From Limnomonas spitsbergensis (taxonomy: Eukaryota; Chlorophyta; Chlorophyceae; Chlamydomonadales): 64,000 bases of DNA. Under the pieces are notes generated by a model. The model was not told the DNA's origin. It saw only the letters and a list, made by a program, of their open reading frames with translations, and made no database searches. Shown piece after piece: positions 56,738 to 64,000 of the stretch (positions are counted from its first letter, which is position 1; the number at the start of each line of letters is the position of its first letter). The translations under genes were made by a program, and so were the position numbers. The stretch lies in the NCBI GenBank assembly GCA_037349105.1, contig JAYJMM010000036.1:372001-436000 (forward strand), read 5' to 3'.

Positions 56738-58260
56738 TGCTCTGCACCTCGCCCTCATAAACAGTCTTTCAACCACATGAGCCATCCCCTACCCGTGTAC
56801 ACATTCCACACCCCCATGCACATTTCCCGCACGCCCGCACGCCCCCCCAGTTCCCCATCGGCTTTCACTGTTACCCACCTAAAGACACAGCCCGTATGCA
56901 CAGGCCCCCACTTGTATGTACTGTTACTCCCATCCGCTGGTACTGCCCCCCATCCCCATTCACATTCCGCATTCTGCAGACCCCCACCTGTATGTAACGT
57001 TACCCCCATCCGCCCGCACGGTCCCCCATCCCCCATCCGCATACACTGTTATCCACCCGTAGGCACTGCCCGTACGCACAGGCCCTTATCTGTATGTACA
57101 AGTCCCGCCCAAATGGGTGGCTCTCCGCCCGTATGCGCAGCCCTACGCTTGCACGCACAGCCCCCCACCCGCATTCCCAACCCGTAAGCTATGCGCCCCG
57201 CAAACTTATGCAGACTCCCGTCCACGTGCACATTCCCCGCCCGCCCACACAGTCCTCCTCCCGCATTATTTGTTAACAACGCCCTGCCATATCTGTAGCT
57301 CTCCATGTGCATTAACTGCCTTACGGCCGTATGTTTGTACAGCCTGTCCGGATGTACAGCCCCCGTCCGTATGCACACAGCCCGTATGCATATTGCATAG
57401 ACCATGGCCAGCATGCACAGACCCTAGCCTGCTTGCACATGCATGGGTCACTGCATTTGGGCGGGGAATGTGCATTCGGGCAGGACTGTGCATCACAGCC
57501 ACCCGTCCTCACGTGCAGCGCATGCCGGCATGCTCATGCCCCTGCTCGAAGCTGTTAGCGAGGCAGAAGGTTGTGAGGCAGACCCTTTAGAAACAGCAAG
57601 CCATGTTGTACATTGATTCATTAGCCGAGACAGGTGCAAGCTCCATTGGGAGCTTCCATTTGAATGTGTCACGGATATGCGAGCGGCTAGCGGAGTTCTT
57701 GCGGTATGTGGGTGTGCCATACAGAGAACCAGCTGCTATCATGGCCACCCCTGCTGCCCCTACAGCCCATGTAGCCCATGCAGCCCCAGCAGCCTTCCTC
57801 CTCCAGGTTCATCTGAAGAGAGCATGTCCGCATCAGTCCAGGAGGCAGCTCTTTACATTGGCACTAGCCCATAAATCTTGATAGCTTGTGTGCAGCCTTT
57901 GGGCCTAGATGGAAGGAATTTGGCATGGGCCATCGAACAGACTAACCCCTAGGAGTGGAGTCTACCAAGTTCTCAGTGGGTGTCATTGCGCGTCATAATG
58001 CGCAACCAACCTCTTCAGTTGGGTCTCATTCCCACCTTTTATTTTGTATTTTTTAAGCGGATTCACTATGCAGGCCATATTGCCTAGCGACGCCCTTTGT
58101 TTCATGATGTTTGAGGCAACTTCATTTTGCTTGATACGCACGAGACATGCTTCTCAAGGCTTTGAGCGGGGCTTCTTACTGAAATCTTGATTTCCCCTCG
58201 AAAATTGTATAGTTCAGGATTCATGTGACGGTATTACTGCTTCAATTTTATTATATTACA
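56738..58260. other. Repeat-rich spacer, no supported gene
   Basis: C-rich irregular repeats of the type CCCGTATGCACAG fill 56,740-57,500. The long plus-strand His/Pro/Cys-rich frames here come from that repeat. Nothing recognisable at 57,500-58,260. Confidence 0.4.
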
Positions 58261-58261
58261 A

Positions 58262-58660
58262 TTATGCTGCTGTGCCCCAGGTATGTCACTCTAGAAGACC
58301 CAAGCATGGCTCAATACTGAACCTTATTTATGCTGATGCGCCCCAGACATGCCACTCTAGGAAACCCAAGTAGGGTCTTAAACTGGAATCTTAATTATGC
58401 TGATGCGCCCCAGGTATGCCACTCTAGGAGACGTGAGCAAGGCTGTAGACTGAAATCTTAATTATTCTGATGAGCCACAGGCATGCCACTCGAGGAAACC
58501 CAAGCACGGGGTTAAACTGAAATCTATTTTGTGTCGATGCCCCCCAGGCCTGCCACTCTAGGAGACCCAAGCAAGGCTGTAGACTGGAATCATAAATGCA
58601 CTGATGCACCCCCAGCATGTCACTCTAGAAGACCCAAGCAGGGTTGAAGGTTGAAATCTT
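58262..58660. repeat. 66-bp tandem repeat
   Basis: Six imperfect copies of a unit containing GATGCGCCCCAGGTATGCC, ACTCTAGGAGACCCAAGC and ACTGAAATCTTAATTATG. Confidence 0.85.
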
Positions 58661-58767
58661 GAGTGTGGATCCCTGTGATACTGTTATGCCATTGAGGGAT
58701 ACTGTTGCTAAGCCACTTTCACTGGGTAAGGCTGTTGAGCCAACTGAAGACAGGCAGAAGTTTTTTG

Positions 58768-59424
58768 TCACTTCGCAAAGAAGCGCTCCCCTGACTCCTT
58801 CTCCCTCTGAACTGTGTTCATGTGGTGCACAAAGCACCGCACGCACAGAAGGAAAACAATATGAGACATGTATCCGCAGTTGTTCTCCAAACTCCTGATT
58901 ACTTTAAGTGAATGCCCGGAGCGGTCACTGCGCATCCTAGCGAAAGCAGCCCTCAAGGCATCAAGCTTCTCCTCAGAGACACCAGCAGAGTAGCTGCTGT
59001 TTTGCACCAGGGCTAGCCGTGATATACGGTGGCTATGGTCATGGACAAAGCATCTGTCCTTGAAGCTTGAACCCAAAACAAGCGGCGCCTCAAGATCTGC
59101 CAAACAAGGGGCCGCGCTGCAACACCGGTCCTAGTGAAAGCCAATTGTGATACCATCATACTGCTGCATGATGACGTCAAGCGTGGCACGTTGAAAGAGC
59201 GGCGACTCGTTGCTGAGCAAGCGCTGCTTCGCTGTAGCAACAACGGCCGCAGTGACTTCTATGGAGCCTGTCATAGGCACTATGTGATACCTTCGAAGGG
59301 CATGAATGGTGGAACTGAGCAAATGGAGCAGGTGCAATGTGCCAAACCTTGACCATCCTACGGCCGATGGCCTGGGCAAAACATGGCTTGATGCATGTGG
59401 ATCCCCGGGCCGTAGCTGAATCAC
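58768..59424 (-). CDS. Unrecognised reading frames inside the palindromic unit
   Basis: Two consecutive minus-strand frames, 59,424-59,131 and 59,103-58,768, are nearly continuous and read like protein (LDVIMQQYDGITIGFH; then SSFKDRCFVHDHSHRISRLA and LRAAFARMRSDRSGHSLKVI). They may be one coding region with a stop and a frameshift between them, or two exons. I do not recognise the family; a transposase or helper protein of the element is possible but unsupported by any motif. Confidence 0.3.
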
Positions 59425-59476
59425 AGCAGAGGCTCCCTAAAATGAACACGTGTAGCATACCCTGGGTTGCACCTTT

Positions 59477-59965
59477 TTGTTTGCAAGTGGCAGTTCAGGA
59501 TATCTGACTGACCTGAGCAGCAAGTTGCGGAAGAAGTTCCATCAGCCGATACATTACGCTGACCAGTCATACATGACCTCATACGAGAAGCAACACATGG
59601 GGCTGTACCTAAGCGGGGTAAGGGAAAGAGAAATTGATACAATACAAAGGCTTGATCCATGGCATGCTCTGTATAAATCCACTCGTGATGTACATTTGCC
59701 CCTGTTTATAAAAAGCTTGGGGTTAGCGAATTTACAGTATAGCCCAGGGCAAATGTACCTCAGCAAGGCGAACTCCGATCCATCTGCCTTGAAACGCCAA
59801 GGCGGGATTAAAGCACGGTGCATACGGGTCGGCAACTTAACCTTCAGCAGTCCACCCAACCTGAAGATGCCACATGTCATGTCAAGCAGTTTCTGGTCCC
59901 CCACGAGATACGGTATGGCCTTATGTCTAGCCACACTTCTTTGCAGAGCAGCTGTGAGTCGTTAG
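59477..59965 (+). CDS. Unrecognised reading frame inside the palindromic unit
   Basis: A plus-strand frame of up to 162 codons with coding-like content (SSKLRKKFHQPIHYADQSYM, GLYLSGVREREIDTIQRL, SLGLANLQYSPGQMYLSKAN). The minus strand is also open over part of it (59,934-59,554), so strand choice is uncertain. It begins without a clear ATG, suggesting an exon or a truncated copy. Confidence 0.3.
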   Translation: MFASGSSGYLTDLSSKLRKKFHQPIHYADQSYMTSYEKQHMGLYLSGVREREIDTIQRLDPWHALYKSTRDVHLPLFIKSLGLANLQYSPGQMYLSKANSDPSALKRQGGIKARCIRVGNLTFSSPPNLKMPHVMSSSFWSPTRYGMALCLATLLCRAAVSR

Positions 59966-60116
59966 CCCCTCCTCTGTCATGAATCACGAAGTGAAATCAT
60001 CGCCGGTATTCTCGCAGATGCCGACCAGATCCCCCCGTGAACTGCAGCCAGTGAGAATGTTCATGACTCGTGGATCCTTGGCTGGGTTCTCTAGCATACC
60101 GTCACGAGAGATGCTG

Positions 60117-60894
60117 CAATATTGGCAGGCGGCTATGTGTGCAAGCGGGGGGGAGTGCGTATGCGGGCGGGGTGTTTGCATGTGGGAAGGAGCTGAGAAT
60201 GCAGGTGGAGGGTCGCGAGCACGGCTACGTGATGTGAATGCAAGCAAGGACCTGTGCATGCAAGGAATGCGCATGCGTGTGGGGCGCTCTGCAAGCAGGC
60301 GGGATGCTGTGCATGTGGGCAGGGGTGTGTGCATGTAGGCAGTTTGCATGTGGGTGGGAGCTGTGCATGCAAGCGGTGCGCATGCGGCCGGGGGGTAGTC
60401 CGGTAGTGCATGCAATCAGGCGGGGTAACGTGCATGCATGCGGGGGGCTGGGCATGCATTCGGGGGCTGCCAGTACTGGTGGAAGCTGCGCATGCATGTA
60501 AGATGTTGCCCAAAAAGGGTGGGATGCTGTGTTCGCTGGCTCAATGCTGTGCATGTGGGCTGAAACTGCACACCAAAATGCAGTGAATGCTCTTGTAGTA
60601 GGCGAAGGTTCAGGAACGCTTCATACCAGTAAAAGTAGTACCTGCAGCTTTAGATAATTGCGCCTCATCAGGATGGGCTGCAGCAGCGATTAGTCCACCC
60701 TCACCTGCAACACCCCCGCTTCTATGGAGGCCCTCTGGGCACTTGGTACGATCGGAATCGAGGTCGATGAATAACAAGTAATGCATGTTTTTAATGGCAT
60801 GCGCGCCTCTTCAAAGATGACGGACTTAGGAAAACCGTACTGGCCAACGTTGGCAAGTAACGCCATGTCATTTGACTGAAACGTTGGAGAGTTG
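60117..60894 (-). repeat. Right arm of the large inverted duplication
   Basis: Reverse-complement counterpart of 55,940-56,737. It preserves a better coding version: NDMALLANVGQYGFPKSVIF, then the SDRTKCPEGLHRSGGVAGEG region and a stop after MKRS. A three-base difference (PDE versus PE) and a Gly/Arg change separate the arms. Confidence 0.85.
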
Positions 60895-61230
60895 ACAGGC
60901 CTGCTCGGTACCTTTAAGACTCCGCTTCTACTTGCATCATGTCCAAATCCGTCCAATTGTGACATTTTTACCAACATCCAGATTTCGACCCAGGGCGGGG
61001 TGGGGTGTCCGAGGCCTGCCAGTTCTTTCCACGGTGGAAATCAGTCGGTCGTTCCCAGCAGCTGCGTGACAATAGTTGTGAAGGACCATTCGCGTATGCA
61101 GCATCTTTAAAAAGTTTCTGAATTGTTCAAAGTCTTCACTGGAGCCGGGAGGCCCAGTACACAACCTGGCCTTGCTGAGCCTACGACATCGTCTGGAGAG
61201 TGTTTGCGAGTGAACAAGCAGATTTCCCAA
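60690..61230 (-). pseudogene. C-terminal part of an unrecognised protein entering the right arm
   Basis: Minus-strand frames 61,230-60,937 (CTGPPGSSEDFEQFRNFLKM, LISTVERTGRPRTPHP) and 60,977-60,690 (NSPTFQSNDMALLANVGQYG) are coding-like and overlap across the outer edge of the right arm. The reading frame must shift around 60,790 to reach the conserved CPEGLHR end. Not recognised. Confidence 0.35.
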
Positions 61231-61801
61231 CGGGTAAGCCTATATGCATGTTATGTAAAGCCATGGGCAGAATAGTGGCTCCCAGATTTCGACAATATCT
61301 TACACCATGTACTGCCTAGTTTTGAACAAGTGGGCCACAATAGGAGGCATGCGCCTGGTATCCCTGGGTAGACTAAAATCTGTCAGCCTGATCTGGACAC
61401 CTGTTGGGTACATTTGCCTGCAAATGGAAATGCCCGACAGTCCCCGACAGACGATATGGGGCTTCGGTGTCCACCATGCAAGCTGAAATGTCTTCTACGC
61501 CATGTACAGGTCACTGAGGGGTGAAAGCCCTCTGGCAGAACTTTGCATGCTGTATTACTCAAGCTAAGATTTGGGCACTTCTTTCCTTTCCTCCTTCAAA
61601 AATATTCACTGCGGCCAGCCTCTTCCCATTCTGGGCAGAAGACTAACACTATAACAGGATTTACAGCCGTGCAATCACTGAGGTTATCATTGCCCCTGCC
61701 ATGGGGACTCATACCTATTCCTCAGGTAGTAACCAGCCCCAACCAGCCTTGCACGAGGAAGAACAGGAGCTGGAGACAAAGGCAGCACAGCAGTCGGCGG
61801 C
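61231..61801. other. Intergenic or 5'UTR stretch
   Basis: No gene seen. A GTACC-poor, mixed sequence that should include the promoter and leader of the downstream plus-strand gene. Confidence 0.35.
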
Positions 61802-64000
61802 ATGTCGCTTCATCGGGCACCAGGAGGGTCATGGTCGGCAGGGCAGATCGATGTTCCGTATCAGATAGATCTATCATGTGCCGACGACGATGGAGACGAT
61901 GTGATAGAGATCAACGATAGTGAAGATGAGGAGCGCAGCGGGCCTGCAGCTGGAGGCTCAGGGGATAGGCGGGGGCGAGAGGCGACGGTATTACGCAGCA
62001 CAGCCGCGGTGGCCGCTGCCCCTGCCGCCGCAGCTGCTGCTACCCGCATGCCTTTGGCTGTGCGTGATCAAGGCTGTCACCCCTCCAAGGCATGCCCGTC
62101 GGATCCCCGCTCATCAGTGCTGTACGGGCCCGCCTCCAATGCTGATGGCTCGGGGCTCCCCCCGAACTATGCTGTGACTGTGGCCAGGGTTTTGTCCCCC
62201 AGACAGCCTGCATTCGAGGTAACAGCTCCATTGTTGTACAACTCGCAGCACAGGCCTGGCGCCCCTGCCCGGCCAGGGAACAACGCGCCTTCTAGGGGCC
62301 TCGATCATCGCTACTCGTCATCACAACCAGACGCCTTATTATCGCAGCAAGGCCCCTCATCCCGGCAACAAGGTCCCACGCTGTCGCAACAAGGCGCCTC
62401 ATTATCGCAGCAGGGGGCCTCGTCATCCGCACCACATGGCGTCTCATTGCTACATTCCGGCGTCAGCGGCCTACCCTCTCCTGAGGTCACCATAGTCATG
62501 TCACCCGGAGCCCGGCCCGGGCAGCTCGCCGGCAGCAAGCGGCCCGGGTGCTCTTCAAGCCGCTTCAGCTCCCCCGCCCAGACGAAGGCGCCTTTCGCGC
62601 AGGTGCGGCCAGTGCGGCCTATGGCGCTGGAGCCCTCCTTGCAGCGTCGTGGTACTGGGGAAATGGGCAGGCCAGTGTCCCGCCCCATCCGCAACAAGAA
62701 GCGCCCGGTCCATCGGGATAGCCCCGAGCCTGCACCAACGGTGCGCTCAATCCGTGCAAGTGAAGCCGCAGCTGCCGAGCGTCTGGCGGTCGCGAGAGCC
62801 GCAGCCACCGCCGGAGCGAGGGCTGCAGCCTCCTCTTTGAGGCAGCCGGGCAGCCAGTTGGATGCCAGAGCCGTCGCCACCGCTGGTAAATTGATGGACG
62901 GCCCACAAGGCGGTAGAGGTGCTGCCGCCGGCAGGGGGATGGTGGACGGCGAGATCAAGGTGCGCAGCTTGTACGAAATCATGATGGATGCGTCGCCTGT
63001 CCATCCATCAAGACAACACGGAAGCCCCAAGGAGCCCTTTACGACGGAGCAGGTTGTGGAGGAGCAAGATGCGGCAGATGATGCCGCTGCCGCTGATGAT
63101 GCCGCTGCCGCTGATGATGCCGTTGCGGCGGCTGCCGGATGTGGCGCGGCGGTGGATGCCTCCAGTTCAAAATCTGAGGCGGAGGTCCATGCGGCACCTG
63201 CCGTCATGGCCAGCGTCCTACAAGTGATATCGGAAGAGTCGAGCCTGACTGATTCTGCCACGAGGCTTTCTGCTGCACTACCTTCTGCCACACATGCTGC
63301 CACCCATGCTGCACCTGCTGCCACCATCTCAGTTGTCGCTGCTTCAGTCATTGCTAAAGCTTCCGGGACCGCAACCAGGGCCGCCAGTGAGGCCATCATG
63401 CCCTGCTGTTTCTCCAGCTTCCTTGGCGATGAAGCCATGGCTACCGCTGAGACATTCGCCGAGGCGGTCAATGACGCAGCTGCTTCAACTCATCTCAACA
63501 GCACCGAATCTGCCGGTGCCCCAGCCACCGCCAGCACCGCCCTGGCAATTTCGATCGCCGCACAGTCTGCTGTCAGTTCCGGCAGAGAAGAGGCCATTGC
63601 TGCTCCCGCCTGTTACAGCCCTGCTCCTGCCAGTGGCTGTGCTGCTGCCGCCAGCGACAGCGCTGCTGCCGTCGCCGCCTTAGTCTGCTGGGATTCTTTC
63701 ACGGAGCCTCCTGCTGCCAATGGCAACTCATGCAAGGAGGCTGTGTGGAAAGGAGCTGTGCAGCTGAGCCGTAGGGCGGTGACGCGGGCGCGGTCGTTGG
63801 CGTTGGCGACCCCCGCTTTGGTAGCCGGGAAGCACAAGAGTGGGCTGGCCCCCGCTTTAGCAGGGAACCGCATGTGCTCTGTCCAGCATATTGGGCCGGC
63901 GCTAACGGTCGCAGCCGCAGCCGGGGCTCTATGCCCCACCATTTACATCCGGCGTTTTGGAGCGGCACGGAGCGCCCCCGCTAACGTGGGCAGGGTGCGC
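61802..64000 (+). CDS. N-terminal part of an Ala/Ser-rich protein with SUMO-interaction-like motif, cut by the window end
   Basis: From ATG 61,802 (MSLHRAPGGSWSAG) the frame is open for 733 codons without a stop and runs off the window. Near the start, residues 34-37 VIEI followed by NDSEDEE match the usual SUMO-interacting motif, a hydrophobic core flanked by acidic residues. Further on come SQQG repeats, a basic region (RNKKRPVHRDSPEP), an alanine-rich helix-like stretch (AAAAERLAVARAAATAGARA), DDAAAADDAAAADD repeats and a long Ala/Ser-rich tail. No folded domain is recognised, so the functional part probably lies beyond the edge. A role in SUMO- or ubiquitin-linked nuclear regulation is inference from the motif alone. 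The 386-codon minus-strand frame at 63,471-62,311 is an antisense shadow. Confidence 0.75.
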   Translation, partial: MSLHRAPGGSWSAGQIDVPYQIDLSCADDDGDDVIEINDSEDEERSGPAAGGSGDRRGREATVLRSTAAVAAAPAAAAAATRMPLAVRDQGCHPSKACPSDPRSSVLYGPASNADGSGLPPNYAVTVARVLSPRQPAFEVTAPLLYNSQHRPGAPARPGNNAPSRGLDHRYSSSQPDALLSQQGPSSRQQGPTLSQQGASLSQQGASSSAPHGVSLLHSGVSGLPSPEVTIVMSPGARPGQLAGSKRPGCSSSRFSSPAQTKAPFAQVRPVRPMALEPSLQRRGTGEMGRPVSRPIRNKKRPVHRDSPEPAPTVRSIRASEAAAAERLAVARAAATAGARAAASSLRQPGSQLDARAVATAGKLMDGPQGGRGAAAGRGMVDGEIKVRSLYEIMMDASPVHPSRQHGSPKEPFTTEQVVEEQDAADDAAAADDAAAADDAVAAAAGCGAAVDASSSKSEAEVHAAPAVMASVLQVISEESSLTDSATRLSAALPSATHAATHAAPAATISVVAASVIAKASGTATRAASEAIMPCCFSSFLGDEAMATAETFAEAVNDAAASTHLNSTESAGAPATASTALAISIAAQSAVSSGREEAIAAPACYSPAPASGCAAAASDSAAAVAALVCWDSFTEPPAANGNSCKEAVWKGAVQLSRRAVTRARSLALATPALVAGKHKSGLAPALAGNRMCSVQHIGPALTVAAAAGALCPTIYIRRFGAARSAPANVGRVR

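Noticed and set aside
56249..57590. Long plus-strand His/Cys/Pro-rich frames
   Set aside because: Produced by irregular CATGCACAG/CCCGTATGC repeats, partly inside the left arm of the inverted duplication; the same kind of frame occurs on the opposite strand of the right arm.
50086..58660. CRISPR-like arrays
   Set aside because: The regular repeats are head-to-tail minisatellites without unique spacers, in a eukaryotic intron context.
62311..63471. 386-codon minus-strand open frame
   Set aside because: Alanine/serine-rich shadow of the longer plus-strand frame that starts at ATG 61,802 and stays open to the window end; its composition mirrors GCN codons read backwards.

Overview
The window is nuclear DNA of a green alga, most likely a member of the Chlamydomonadales (volvocine or Dunaliella-like grade). 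The evidence is many short-exon genes with GT-AG introns, alanine-, glutamine- and serine-rich low-complexity proteins, introns full of minisatellites, a chromovirus (Ty3/gypsy with integrase chromodomain), several 5'-truncated LINEs and plant/alga-type TTTAGGG-like repeat arrays. No operons, Shine-Dalgarno sites, rRNA or CRISPR are seen. Exon coordinates were worked out by hand from reading frame, splice phase and protein similarity; most real genes here are not single open frames.

Layout. 1-17.6 kb is a transposon graveyard: minisatellites, fragments of a LINE family whose 3' ends share a conserved tail of about 60 bp, a candidate minus-strand secreted protein gene (5.46 to about 2.2 kb) and a minus-strand 3' exon at 10.4-11.2 kb. 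17.6-24.2 kb holds a large minus-strand gene for a glutamine- and alanine-rich protein of at least 1,000 residues with C-terminal membrane segments. 24,976-31,957 is a recent, nearly intact chromovirus with identical-length 438-bp LTRs (3 mismatches by eye), a CATGC target duplication and two in-frame nonsense codons. 32-36 kb is mostly empty, followed by a candidate minus-strand secreted coiled-coil protein (36,578 downward).

36,744-46,548 is the best-supported gene: a 14-exon orthologue of the spliceosomal kinase PRP4 (PRPF4B). 53,816-47,955 (minus) is a 7-exon orthologue of the DEDDh exonuclease REXO4/Rex4. Both are reconstructed with consistent splice phases; the one uncertain PRP4 junction is exon 4/5. 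55.9-60.9 kb is a large palindromic unit: two arms of about 0.78 kb in inverted orientation around 3.4 kb of repeats and unrecognised reading frames. From 61,802 to the window edge runs an uninterrupted plus-strand frame of 733 codons encoding the N-terminal part of an alanine/serine-rich protein with a SUMO-interaction-like motif.

Most interesting signal. In intron 10 of the PRP4 kinase gene a 23/24-bp minisatellite begins exactly at the exon/intron boundary and repeats the 5' splice site (TATG|GTGAGTGG) 27 times, inside the catalytic domain of a kinase that itself works in the spliceosome. The REXO4 gene shows the same architecture in intron 4, and weaker donor duplications occur in PRP4 intron 6 and REXO4 intron 3, so 5' splice sites seem to seed tandem arrays in this genome. 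Also notable: a retroposed unit of about 70 bp with perfect 15- and 12-bp target duplications, near-perfect short-loop hairpins, and 14 copies of the palindrome TACCGGTA where about one is expected.
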